64,000 nt of DNA from CAVZXS01 sp963779325 (GTDB lineage: Bacteria > Bacteroidota > Bacteroidia > Chitinophagales > Chitinophagaceae): the NCBI GenBank assembly GCA_963779325.1, contig CAVZXS010000025.1, positions 124,001 to 188,000 on the forward strand, written 5' to 3'. This document shows, piece by piece, positions 17,548-27,600 of this stretch (its first letter is position 1; each line of letters opens with the position of its first letter). A model generated the notes under the pieces. It did no database searches. It was not told where the DNA came from and was given only the letters and a program-made list of their open reading frames with translations. The translations under genes were made by a program, and so were the position numbers.

Positions 17548-18720
17548 TCAGTTTAATGATGCGGCCTGTGCATGAAATTGTTTTGCCATAGTTGTCAAAT
17601 CATCATCACTCACTTCTTTTTGTTTGTCGGCCAGTTTTAAAAAACTATCATACAATATATCGACTTCATTCCTGTCGAATTGAAAACCTAATTTGTGAAA
17701 ACGATAAGCCAATGCGCTGCGCCCGCTTCTTGCCGTCAATACTATTTTCGAACTGTCGGCGCCCACTTCTTCAGGATTAATAATTTCGTAAGTCAGGGAG
17801 TCTTTTAAAAATCCATCTTGATGAATACCTGATGAATGTGAAAACGCATTGGAGCCTACGATGGCTTTGTTGGGTTGTACCGGCGTACGCATGGTTTCGG
17901 CTACCAAGCGACTCAGCGGATTCAGCAATTGACTGTTGATGCCGGTATAAAACCCAAGTTCCTTGTGTTGTTTAATAACCATTACTACTTCTTCCAATGA
18001 TGTATTGCCCGCTCTTTCGCCCAAACCGTTAATGGTACATTCTATTTGTCTCGCACCGTTTATTATTCCTGCAATAGAGTTGGCTGTGGCCAATCCCAAA
18101 TCATTATGACAATGACAGGAAATAACAGCCTTGTCTATATTGGGTACATTATTAACTAAGTAAGCAATTTTTTCGCCGTATTGATGCGGCAGGCAATAGC
18201 CTGTAGTATCAGGAATGTTTACAGTGGTGGCGCCGGCTTTTATAACCGCTTCTACTACTCTTGCTAAATATTCATTACCTGTTCTGCCGGCATCTTCGGC
18301 ATAAAACTCTACATCATCAACAAAATTTTTGGCCCACTTTACCGCCTGTACGGCACGTTGTAAAATTTCTTCTTCGGTTGAATTAAATTTTGCTTTTATG
18401 TGTAATGCAGAAGTGCCGATGCCGGTATGTATTCGCGGACGTTTGGCATGTTTCAATGCTTCGGCGGCTACTTCAATATCTTTTTGTACCGCACGGGTAA
18501 GACCGCATACCGCGGCGTTTTTTATCATTTTCGAAATTTCGGATACACTTTCAAAATCGCCGGGACTTGAAACCGGGAAACCGGCTTCTATAATATCCGC
18601 GCCTAATTCTTCCAATTGCAAAGCCAGCTCCACTTTTTCAGTAGTTACTAATTTGCAACCGGGCACCTGCTCACCATCGCGGAGTGTGGTATCGAAAATG
18701 AAAATTTTGTTATCAGCCAT
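17548..18720 (-). CDS. leuA: 2-isopropylmalate synthase (short form)
   Basis: Condenses acetyl-CoA with 2-oxoisovalerate, the first step of leucine synthesis. The TIM-barrel signature is FDTTLRDGEQVPGCKL, the metal ligands HCH in VISCHCHNDLGLATANS, and the C-terminal catalytic segment NAFSHSSGIHQDGFLKD. 390 residues, so it ends after the catalytic and subdomain regions and lacks the ~120-residue C-terminal allosteric domain of the long form. Feedback inhibition by leucine may therefore be absent or different. Citramalate synthase or homocitrate synthase are possible relatives, but the leuBCD context supports LeuA. First gene of the cluster, divergent from the gene at 18928. Confidence 0.93.
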   Translation of the reverse strand: MADNKIFIFDTTLRDGEQVPGCKLVTTEKVELALQLEELGADIIEAGFPVSSPGDFESVSEISKMIKNAAVCGLTRAVQKDIEVAAEALKHAKRPRIHTGIGTSALHIKAKFNSTEEEILQRAVQAVKWAKNFVDDVEFYAEDAGRTGNEYLARVVEAVIKAGATTVNIPDTTGYCLPHQYGEKIAYLVNNVPNIDKAVISCHCHNDLGLATANSIAGIINGARQIECTINGLGERAGNTSLEEVVMVIKQHKELGFYTGINSQLLNPLSRLVAETMRTPVQPNKAIVGSNAFSHSSGIHQDGFLKDSLTYEIINPEEVGADSSKIVLTARSGRSALAYRFHKLGFQFDRNEVDILYDSFLKLADKQKEVSDDDLTTMAKQFHAQAASLN

Positions 18721-18927
18721 AAGTTATTTTTTGGATAAGTTGAATTTAAATAGATATTGGAATGATGACCTTACAGGCTTATTTTTGATTTGCTGTTTTA
18801 TAAAGGACAATTTAGTAATCTTTACTGCCCGGTTCTGTACCTAAATAGCTTTGAATTACGACATCTAATTACAGCATAATAACCTGAAAACCGCTACTGT
18901 AAAGGATTTTGATAAATTTTAAATACG

Positions 18928-20469
18928 ATGCCCGGCCTGCAAAACGATAACCTTTTTTTATTGATAAAGTCGCTTACCAAAGTGGAGAAGCGGCACTTCA
19001 GGTTGTATACATCACGGAACCGGAGCAGCAAAGACAACAAGTTTATCAAATTGTTTGATGTTTTGGATGCAATGAATGAATACAATGAAGAAGCGATTCT
19101 GAAAAAAGAAAAAACTATCAAACGTTCGCAATTGCCAAATTTGAAAGCGCATTTGTACGGCGAGCTGTTGGTTTCACTTCGTTTGTTGCACAGCTCAAAA
19201 AATTTAGATATTCAAATACGGGAGCAAATAGACTTCGCGAAAATTTTATATAACCGCGGGTTGGTAATGCAAAGCCTGAAAATATTAGATAAAGTAAAAA
19301 CGCAGGCGAAGCATAACAGTCATTATATTTTAACATTGGAGATACTGCAGTTTGAAAAAGATATTGAAGCAAGGCATATAACCCGGAGCTTGAAGGGAAG
19401 AGCCGGCAGCCTGATTGAAGAAACTGATTTCAGTATTGCCCGTATCAACGAAGTAACGCATTTATCAAATATCGCTTTGCGTATGTACGGGCTTTATTTG
19501 GAAACAGGGCATGTAAAGGACGAAAAGCAAAGCAACGAAATTGAAAAAATATTTAAAAATAATATTGAAGGTATTAACGAAAGACAGATAAGTTTTTTTG
19601 GAAAAGCCTACCTGCACCAATGTTACTGCTGGTATTATATTATACAACTCGATTTTACAAAATACTACCGGCATGCGGAAAAATGGGTAAAGCTGTTTGA
19701 TGAACACCCTGAAGCTAAAAAGGAAGACCCGTATCTTTTTCTGAAAGCGGTACATAATTTATTAAATGCATTGTTTATTATAGGCAGGCACGAAAAAATG
19801 AACGAAGAACTGCACAAGCTGGAGAAATTTTATGAGCAGGCCTCTCACAATAATGAAAATTTAAAAATTCAAACCTTTGTTTATTTATATACCGCTAAAT
19901 TAAATAAGTATTTCCTGGAGGGCCGTTTTAAAGAAGGAGTGAGGATTGTACCGGAGATTGAAAAAAATTTAAAAGCATTCGGTCAATATATAGATACGCA
20001 CCGGGTGATGGTATTTTATTACAAAATTGCTTCTTTGTATTTCGGCTCCGGCGATAATGATACGTCGATTAAATACCTGAATAAAATTATTAACCTGAAA
20101 GTGGGTCACCTGCGAAGCGATATACAATGCTTTGCCAGGTTGCTTCACCTGATTGCACATTACGAATTGGGTAATACCGAAATACTGGAATATCTTATAA
20201 AATCCGTTTACCGGTTTTTATCAAAAATGGAAAACCTGGACGCTGTGTTATCAGAAATATTGAATTTTTTACGCCGCTCTTTATCATCGCGGCAGCAGGA
20301 TGTACGAAAATCTTTTATGCAATTGAAAGATAAACTGGAGCAGGTTGCTAAAAATAAATATGCCCGTCGCTCTTACCAATACTTAGATATAGTGAGCTGG
20401 CTGGAAAGTAAAATAGAAGATGTACCCGTACAGGAAGTTATAAGAAAAAAATTTTTGGAAAGAGGGTAG
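18928..20469 (+). CDS. Conserved helical-repeat (TPR-like) protein, unknown function
   Basis: 513 residues, almost entirely predicted alpha-helix with repeating helix-turn-helix spacing (for example EQIDFAKILYNRGLVMQSLK and IASLYFGSGDNDTSIKYLNK), as in TPR or related solenoids. There is no signal peptide or transmembrane segment, so it is probably cytoplasmic. It is rich in lysine, leucine and aromatic residues. I do not recognise a named family. It starts 207 bp from leuA in the opposite direction; no T-box or leucine-rich leader peptide was seen between them. A scaffold or regulator is possible but not shown. Confidence 0.8.
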   Translation: MPGLQNDNLFLLIKSLTKVEKRHFRLYTSRNRSSKDNKFIKLFDVLDAMNEYNEEAILKKEKTIKRSQLPNLKAHLYGELLVSLRLLHSSKNLDIQIREQIDFAKILYNRGLVMQSLKILDKVKTQAKHNSHYILTLEILQFEKDIEARHITRSLKGRAGSLIEETDFSIARINEVTHLSNIALRMYGLYLETGHVKDEKQSNEIEKIFKNNIEGINERQISFFGKAYLHQCYCWYYIIQLDFTKYYRHAEKWVKLFDEHPEAKKEDPYLFLKAVHNLLNALFIIGRHEKMNEELHKLEKFYEQASHNNENLKIQTFVYLYTAKLNKYFLEGRFKEGVRIVPEIEKNLKAFGQYIDTHRVMVFYYKIASLYFGSGDNDTSIKYLNKIINLKVGHLRSDIQCFARLLHLIAHYELGNTEILEYLIKSVYRFLSKMENLDAVLSEILNFLRRSLSSRQQDVRKSFMQLKDKLEQVAKNKYARRSYQYLDIVSWLESKIEDVPVQEVIRKKFLERG

Positions 20470-20506
20470 TATTAAGTTGGTTCGAGTTGGCAGAAGCAAA
20501 AAGCAG

Positions 20507-20555
20507 ATTGTTCATTATTGATCTTCACCAATTGCTTATTACCAATTGTTGATTG
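20507..20555. repeat. Decayed heptamer array
   Basis: Seven 7-bp units: ATTGTTC, ATTATTG, ATCTTCA, CCAATTG, CTTATTA, CCAATTG, TTGATTG. It lies between the helical-repeat gene and DUF983, which are convergent. Confidence 0.55.
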
Positions 20556-20584
20556 ATACGTCATTTTTTTTAACAAAACACCCG

Positions 20585-21043
20585 TTACCAGTTATTGGCC
20601 TGCTCCGCATTAAGCCGCTCTTTTGTATTCTTCGGTTTTTTATATTGCCAATCGGGTTCATATTTTATAAACCACGATATCCATAAACTTCTTGACACCC
20701 GCATAAACCACGGTTGCAGCAATATCAGCATAAAGGCGTTTGTAATTACCCAGCTTAAAAATCTTTTGTCGGTAGTAGAAAAACCTATGAATAACCACCA
20801 CGCTACCAATGTGGCAAGGCTGAAGGCAACGGTAATGGCATAGCTTACATAGGCCGTACCGTAATAAAACCCAACTTCTATCTGTGTATCCTGGCCGCAT
20901 ACGGGACAGTTATCATTCATTTTCAAAATTCCTTTTAAGTTTATATGTAAGGACTTTTGAAAAAGTTTACCTTCCCTGCACCGGGGGCATCGGCATGCTA
21001 AGGCCGATGATAAATAACTTCTGCTGATTCTTTTTTCGGGCAT
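20585..21043 (-). CDS. DUF983 family membrane protein
   Basis: 152 residues from MPEKRISRS (a Met eight codons upstream is also possible). It has a CRCPRCREGKLF zinc-ribbon half and a second pair CPVCG, then two hydrophobic segments (AYVSYAITVAFSLATLVAWW and ITNAFMLILLQPWF). This two-CxxC, two-TM layout is that of DUF983, a family of unknown function common in Bacteroidota. It is convergent with the upstream solenoid gene. Confidence 0.85.
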   Translation of the reverse strand: MPEKRISRSYLSSALACRCPRCREGKLFQKSLHINLKGILKMNDNCPVCGQDTQIEVGFYYGTAYVSYAITVAFSLATLVAWWLFIGFSTTDKRFLSWVITNAFMLILLQPWFMRVSRSLWISWFIKYEPDWQYKKPKNTKERLNAEQANNW

Positions 21044-21067
21044 TGTTTTATTCGAATAAGTGTACAA

Positions 21068-21427
21068 AGGTAGCCATCTTAAACCGGTATATTTTATTTT
21101 GATAAAGAATCAGTTTGCCGGAGAAGGAAAAATGGTATCGCTGCCGTAAACAAGTTCGCTGAGCGGGTAGGAGAATGTGCCGGCCCGCAGGTAAATAATC
21201 GGTAAAAAAGATGAGCAGAAGTATGTGCAAAAAATTAGCCCTGCTTGGAAAAGCCGGGCTATCTAATCAAAAACCATTAACCATTAAACCTTATCCTATG
21301 AAAGGCTAAAGATGCAAACAATTTTTTACATTTTTTGCAATGAATATGACTTTGTAAAAAATCTTAATGTATATTAATCGTAATTGACGGGTATTAAGAA
21401 ATATGCTTAGAGACCGGAGAAAGAATA
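21068..21427. other. 360-bp intergenic region with hairpin
   Basis: TTAGCCCTGCTTGGAAAAGC then CGGGCTA forms a TAGCCC/GGGCTA hairpin at 21236-21262. It is followed by AACCATTAACCATTAAACC, resembling leaders seen before TonB-receptor genes, and a four-codon mini-ORF (ATGAAAGGCTAA). No real gene is visible; it could be the remnant of a lost gene's 5' end. Confidence 0.4.
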
Positions 21428-22726
21428 CTATTGCTCCAATACCTTTTCCATTTGCACACTTCTGCTTCCCTTAATTAAATAAAAAACATTTTGATGCTGC
21501 TGTTGCACCAGCCATTCTTTTGCCTCCGCTGAATCGGTAAATTGTTTAAACTGGTGATTAAGTTTTAAAAAATCTCCGCCCACCAATACAACATCTTTCC
21601 ATTGGTATTGTTTTATTAAATCAATAATCAATTGGTGCTCTTGTAAACTTTCTTCGCCCAGTTCGGCCATACCTCCCAGCATCAGTACTTTATTGTCTGC
21701 ATGCAGCTTCGCAAAATTTTCTATCGCCAATTTCATACTGCTCGGGTTAGCATTATAGGCGTCCAGTATTATTTTATTGGTGCCTTTTTCTACTAATTGA
21801 GAGCGGCTGTTGGAAGGCGCATAGCTTTCAATAGCTGATTTTATTTTTTCTCCGGGTATTTTAAAATAAATACCCATGTTTACAGCTGCCAATACGTTGG
21901 GGAAATTATAATCGCCAACCAATTGTGTTTTTATCTTTCCCGTTACAACGCCTTTTGTTATTTCTATTTCTAAAAATGGTTCACTTTGTATAATGGCGCC
22001 TTCGGTATCCGCATCATGCGTTCCGTATTTTATTATCGATGAGATGCCTTTACTCATTTGCAGTAAATAATCATAATCCTGCATTATAAAGGCGGTTCCG
22101 TTATTAGTTCTTAAATAATCAAATAATTCTCCCTTTCCTTTTCTTACGCCTTCTGCGCCGCCAAAGCCTTCCAGGTGGGCTTTGCCGCAGTTAGTTATTA
22201 AGCCGTGTGTCGGTAAAGTGTATTTGCAGTAACCTTCTATTTCTTTTTGATGGTTGGCTCCCATTTCTATAACCGCTATTTCAGCATCCGGTTTTACTTT
22301 TAAAATGGTAAGCGGAATACCGATATGGTTGTTCAGGTTTCCTTCGGTAGTATACGTTTTGTATTGAGCAGAGAGAACGGCATGTATTAATTCTTTGGTA
22401 GTCGTTTTGCCGTTGCTGCCGGTAATGGCTATAAATGGTACATTAAATTGCTGCCGGTGATGTTTGGCTAATGCCTGTAATGTCGATAAAACATCTTCTA
22501 CTAAAATCATTTTGCCGGTAATTTCCGCCGGGGCGTTCTGTATAAATTCTTTTTCATCAATAATGGAATAAGCCGCGCCTTTTTCAATAGCCTGCAATGC
22601 AAATTTATTGCCGTTAAAATTTTCTCCTTTTAGTGCAAAATACAGATCACCCGGTTTAAGTTTTCTTGTATCCGTTTGTACCGAAGGAAATTGTAAATAG
22701 ATTTTATAAAGTTCAGTAATGCTCAT
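21428..22726 (-). CDS. murF: UDP-N-acetylmuramoyl-tripeptide--D-alanyl-D-alanine ligase
   Basis: Adds D-Ala-D-Ala to UDP-MurNAc-tripeptide, the last cytoplasmic step of peptidoglycan precursor synthesis. 432 residues in the three-domain Mur ligase layout. The N-terminal uridine-binding segment includes SVQTDTRKLKPGDLYFALKG, the P-loop is AITGSNGKTTTKELIHAVL, the central motif AVIEMGANHQKEIEGYC, and the C-terminal domain starts at NKIILDAYNANPSSMKLAIE. It is co-directional with gldJ upstream, with a terminator between them. Confidence 0.96.
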   Translation of the reverse strand: MSITELYKIYLQFPSVQTDTRKLKPGDLYFALKGENFNGNKFALQAIEKGAAYSIIDEKEFIQNAPAEITGKMILVEDVLSTLQALAKHHRQQFNVPFIAITGSNGKTTTKELIHAVLSAQYKTYTTEGNLNNHIGIPLTILKVKPDAEIAVIEMGANHQKEIEGYCKYTLPTHGLITNCGKAHLEGFGGAEGVRKGKGELFDYLRTNNGTAFIMQDYDYLLQMSKGISSIIKYGTHDADTEGAIIQSEPFLEIEITKGVVTGKIKTQLVGDYNFPNVLAAVNMGIYFKIPGEKIKSAIESYAPSNSRSQLVEKGTNKIILDAYNANPSSMKLAIENFAKLHADNKVLMLGGMAELGEESLQEHQLIIDLIKQYQWKDVVLVGGDFLKLNHQFKQFTDSAEAKEWLVQQQHQNVFYLIKGSRSVQMEKVLEQ

Positions 22727-22763
22727 ATTGCAAAAATAAGGGAGAGGAACGATAGTCGGCAGT

Positions 22764-22798
22764 CAATGGGCAATGGGCAATTTGCAATAAGCGATTTG
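22764..22798. repeat. Decayed heptamer array
   Basis: Units CAATGGG, CAATGGG, CAATTTG, CAATAAG, CGATTTG, between murF and gldJ. Confidence 0.6.
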
Positions 22799-22830
22799 CC
22801 GGTGTGCTGTTTGCAATAATTTACTCATAA

Positions 22831-22859
22831 AAAAAACCGGTTCAATGCAGAACCGGTTT
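22831..22859 (-). terminator. Terminator of gldJ
   Basis: AAACCGGTTC-AATGCA-GAACCGGTTT perfect hairpin; the minus strand continues into a T-run. Confidence 0.85.
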
Positions 22860-22880
22860 CCAATATCTGAAAAAAATGTA

Positions 22881-24437
22881 TTATCTTTTTTGTCTGCGTG
22901 TCTTCCACCAGTTACCTACTTTACGCTTGTTACCTTCGGGGCTACCCATACGGTCCATAGCGCAACGGAAACCAACTGTAGCACTTGATTTATCTTCTTC
23001 TAAGAAACGGCGTGTGCCGGGGCTAAGCCAATATGCACGGTCGTTCCAGCTGCCACCTTTAATAACTCTTGACTTATCACTGATCAAAGTAGTGATACCG
23101 TAACCATAAGTGCTTTGAGAAAGTGTATCACCGTCTAAATGGTTGATAACATTACCACGCTGATAGTTACGACGGTCTTTACTTTCCGCATCCGTTACAT
23201 CACGCATTCTTATCCTTCCTGTTCCGCTCGAATCTTTTTCAACTTCACCTGTAGTAGGATCTTTGTAAATTGTTTTGTATTTATTACCACGAAAAGGAGC
23301 CACGTCGTTTGCATCCAATGCTGTCAACGGACGATATACGTCTTCTACCCACTCAGTTACATTACCCGCCATATTATATAAGCCGAATGCATTGGGGAAA
23401 AACGACTTTACTTCCGCAGTATAAAATGCGCGGTCATTCAAACCGCCGGCTGTACCCGCATTATCACCTGAACCACGCTTAAAGTTGGCTAAGAATTGAC
23501 CTTGCCAGCTGCCATGACGTGTATCACGCAATCCGTTTACATTACTTGCCCAAGGATATATCTGCTTATTTTGCTGTAATTCTTCACCTCTCTTACCTTC
23601 TTTAGTTGAAGGACGGGGGTTTTGTTCAATCAATCCGTAGGCTGCATATTCCCACTCTGCTTCAGAAGGCAGACGGTAATCAGGTTGTACAATACCATCT
23701 TCGAAAGTAACCTGTGTACGTGGTGTACCTTGCGCTGTTTTTAACGGATTCTTTTTAGATGTAGAAGTTTTTCCGGGAGGAGGCGTTTCTACACCTAATA
23801 AATATGATTTAGTAGTGAAATTATTTTCACCTTGCTGACCTTTTAAATAAGACTTATTGATGTAGCCCTTTTCTACAAGCACACCTTCATTTACACGATC
23901 ACTTCTCCAAAGACAGTAATCATGCGCTTGTCTCCAGGTAACGCCTACTACGGGGTAGTTGTTGAAACCCGGGTGACGGAAATAATATTCTACATAAGGT
24001 TCGTTAGAGCTTAATTCATCTCTCCAAACCAATGTATCGGGGTAAGCCGCGTTAATAATTTTTTGCTGAGCGGGGTCGGTAATATCAAACACCTTGTTCA
24101 ACCAGTAAAGATATTCACGGTAGTTGAGGTTAGATACTTCGGCTTTGTCCATGTAGAACGAAGGAACTGATTTACGAACGGGAACGTTGTTCCAGTCGCC
24201 CATCACGTCCTCATCTGTTTGACCCATGGTAAAGGTACCGCCTTGTACAAAGGCTAAGCCCGGGCCCATAGCCTGCTCTTTAGCTTTAGCGGGAGCAAAA
24301 CCGCCGTTGTTTTTGTCGTCATAAGCCCAGCCGGTAGCGTCGGACTTTTCTTTCTTTTTACTGAAAAGACCTCCGTTCTTGCAAGAAGCAAGTATGACAA
24401 CGCAGGATAAAAGGATTGTTAAGTTTTTCACTTTCAT
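22881..24437 (-). CDS. gldJ: Gliding motility / type IX secretion lipoprotein GldJ
   Basis: 518-residue lipoprotein: signal peptide MKVKNLTILLSCVVILASC with a lipobox cysteine. It carries a formylglycine-generating-enzyme-like (SUMF1) domain shared by GldJ and GldK (FVQGGTFTMGQTDED, LPSEAEWEYAAYGL, FGLYNMAGNVTEWVEDVY, RVIKGGSWNDRAYWLSPGTR, TVGFRCAM). GldJ is favoured over GldK because it is divergent from porU-porV, as known for gldJ in flavobacteria, and no gldL/M/N follow. The segment NPRPSTKEGKRGEEL at 23585-23625 resembles element-encoded peptides but may be native. It ends in a strongly basic tail. Confidence 0.87.
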   Translation of the reverse strand: MKVKNLTILLSCVVILASCKNGGLFSKKKEKSDATGWAYDDKNNGGFAPAKAKEQAMGPGLAFVQGGTFTMGQTDEDVMGDWNNVPVRKSVPSFYMDKAEVSNLNYREYLYWLNKVFDITDPAQQKIINAAYPDTLVWRDELSSNEPYVEYYFRHPGFNNYPVVGVTWRQAHDYCLWRSDRVNEGVLVEKGYINKSYLKGQQGENNFTTKSYLLGVETPPPGKTSTSKKNPLKTAQGTPRTQVTFEDGIVQPDYRLPSEAEWEYAAYGLIEQNPRPSTKEGKRGEELQQNKQIYPWASNVNGLRDTRHGSWQGQFLANFKRGSGDNAGTAGGLNDRAFYTAEVKSFFPNAFGLYNMAGNVTEWVEDVYRPLTALDANDVAPFRGNKYKTIYKDPTTGEVEKDSSGTGRIRMRDVTDAESKDRRNYQRGNVINHLDGDTLSQSTYGYGITTLISDKSRVIKGGSWNDRAYWLSPGTRRFLEEDKSSATVGFRCAMDRMGSPEGNKRKVGNWWKTRRQKR

Positions 24438-24616
24438 AGTTTTTATTTCTTGAACCTATTATTTCGAATAATTTTAACGCCGGTTGAGATATTATTATTG
24501 TTTTGGGGCCATTATTTTTTCGCACCGGGAAGCTGCGAAAAACGTTACTTTACGCAATAAATTTTTTACCAAAAACCGCCTTTTAGCTTTAAAAAAAGGA
24601 TGATTTGCAGATAATT

Positions 24617-27600
24617 ATGAAAAAATACCGGGTACTGATTGCTTTAAATCTTTTTTTCTTTTTGATACCGCCCGCCGCCTCCCTTGGCCAAAGGGTGTAT
24701 CAACCCAATTCGGTATTGGCCGCCGGCAATTGGTATAAATTTTCGGTAAAAGAAGCGGGTATTTATAAAATCGATATTGCTTTTCTGAACAGCCTGGGCA
24801 TCGGTACTTCCAACCTTTCTTCAGCCGCTGTAAAAATTTACGGTAATGGCGGCGCCATGCTTCCCGAAAGCGCTAACGGAGCAAAGCCGGATGATTTAAC
24901 GGAGAATGCAATTGCTGTTATTGACGGGGGCGATGGTGTAATTAACGGCGCTGATTATATACTGCTTTATGCCGCCGGACCCAATGAATGGGTGAAAGAC
25001 TCGGCCAATAAGCGATTCAATTTTAGAAAAAACTTATACAGCGATAACTCATTTTACTATATAACTATCGGGGCCGGAGGTAAAAGGGTGAGCTCGTCCG
25101 TTGTTAATTCACCTGCGAGTTTGGTTATAAATTCATTCAATGAAAGAGTGCATCATGAATTGGATACGGTAAATTTTTTGGGAAGCGGTAAAGAATGGTA
25201 CGGAGAAGAGTTTGCCAATATACCGGGCCGCACTACGACCCGCGATTTTAATGTAACGATCCCGGGTTTGCAGCTTACGCAACCGGTTACTGTTATTTCT
25301 AATTGCATCGCCCGTTCTATTGGCAGCAGCAGCCGGTTCGAAGTAAAAGTTAACGGCCTGCCGGTACAAAGCTTAATGATACCCGGCACCGGCGGCGGGC
25401 AGTATGATTTATTTGCACAACAGGTTTTGCTTGTAAGCGGAGCTTCGGTATCGCAAAATAATTTGGTTGTTAATTACACTTATTTACCCGGCAGTTTTAA
25501 TTCGCAGGGTTGGCTCAATTGGTTTCAGTTACATACCCGCCGAAACCTTTCACTCGGCGGAATAAATCAATTATTATTCAGGGATTGGAACAGCATTGGC
25601 AATGTCGCGGGTGAATTTGTAATTACCGATGCTGCTGCGGGTACACAGGTATGGGATGTTACAGATCCGCTGAATCCCGTTGTTATGCAGGGCGGTTTTG
25701 CCAATAATGAATTTCGTTTTAAAAATGATTGCAGCCGGCTGAGAGAATACGCGGCGTTTAATGTAAATGGTTTATTGCAGCCGGTGGCCGGTGGCAGAAT
25801 TCAAAATCAGAATTTGCACAATGCCGCCCGTGCCGATTATTTAATTGTTGTACATCTTCCTTTTTTACAGGAAGCTCAGCGGTTGGCGCAATTTCATTTG
25901 CAAAAAAATAATTTGCAAACCGTGGTAGTAACTACGGAGCAGGTGTACAATGAATTTTCATCGGGAACGCCTGACCCGGTGGCCATAAGAGATTTTGTAA
26001 AAATGTATTTTGATAAAGCGGCGGGTAATGCAGCTAACCGGCCTGAATATTTATTGCTTTTCGGTGATGCAAGTTTTGATTATAAAGACCGCATTAAGAA
26101 CAATACCAATTTTGTACCTGCATACGAAAATAATTTTTCGCTGGACCCGCTTGCTACCTATACTTCGGATGATTTTTTTGGCTTTTTAGATGATACGGAT
26201 GATATAAATAACGGCGCCGCAGTCAATCTTTTGGATATCGGTATCGGGCGAATACCGGCAAAAAATACAGATGAAGCGAAAAATTATATTGATAAAGTAA
26301 TTGCCTATTATGCCAAAGAAAGTTTTGGCCCCTGGAGAAATAACCAAACTTTTATAGCCGATGATGAAGATTTTAATTTGCATTTACAAGATGCCGAAAT
26401 AATAACCGGTACCGCCGCTGCTGCCGCGCCGGTTTTTAATTTTCAAAAAATATACTTAGATGCTTACCGGCAGGAAAGCGGTTCCGGCGGCAGCAGCTAT
26501 CCCGCTGCTAATGAGGCCGTCAATAACCGGGTATTTAACGGCACTTTGATATGGAACTACAACGGGCATGGCGGCAGCGGAAGATTGGCGGAGGAAACCA
26601 TACTTGACAGGGATATTGTAAATAACTGGAAAAATAAAAATCGGTTGCCGCTTTTCATTACCGCCACCTGCGATTTTGCACCGTATGACCAACCCGGCAA
26701 TAACTCGCTGGGAGAAAATTTATTGCTGCGACCGGAAACCGGAGCTATAGCTTTAATGACTACCACACGGGTTGTATTCGCATTCAGCAACCGCGTAATG
26801 AATAATAATTATTTAAAGCTGGCATTGGAACCGGGTGGTGACGGTAAATACAAAAGCTTGGGTGAAGCAGTAAGAGCTGCTAAAAATTTTACTTATCAAA
26901 GTTCCGGCGATATAACCAACAACAGGAAATTTACATTACTGGGCGACCCGGCACTTACATTGGGCTACCCCGTTTTAAAAATACGCACATCAAAGATTAA
27001 TGGCATTGATGTGGCGGCACGTACAGACACACTCAGTGCTTCGGAAAAAGTAACGATAGAAGGCGAGGTAACGGATAATGCAGGTACACTGCTTGCTGAT
27101 TTCAACGGAATAGTGTATCCAACTATTTACGATAAAGCCCAAAATGTAAATACACTGGCCAATGATGCGGGTAGTTCGGCGACGGGTTTTTCATCGCAAA
27201 CCAATATTCTTTTTAAGGGCAAGGCATCGGTGGTTAATGGAAAATTTAAAGCAGACTTTAAAGTACCGAAGGATATAAACTTTCAATTTGGCAATGGGAA
27301 AATAAGTTTGTATGCCAATGATGAAACAAAAGATGCCAATGGTTTTTTTACAGGATTTATTATTGGCGGCGCCGGCAACAATGCGGATAATGATAAAGAA
27401 GGCCCGCAGATAAAAGCTTTTTTGAATGATGAAAAATTTGTGAATGGCGGAATAACCAATAAAAGTCCCGTCTTAATAGTAAAGCTTTCCGATTCATCGG
27501 GCATCAATACGGCGGGAACCGGCATCGGGCACGATATTGTAGCCACATTGGATAATGATAACCGTAATTTTTATGTATTGAATGATTTTTATATCAGTGA

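Noticed and set aside
18721..18927. T-box or leucine leader-peptide attenuator before leuA
   Set aside because: No leucine-rich short ORF, no T-box-like sequence and no terminator hairpin in this interval.
23585..23625. Palindromic element inside gldJ (NPRPSTKEGKRGEEL)
   Set aside because: The stem is weak and similar residues may be native to this lipoprotein family. Not counted among the elements without an alignment.
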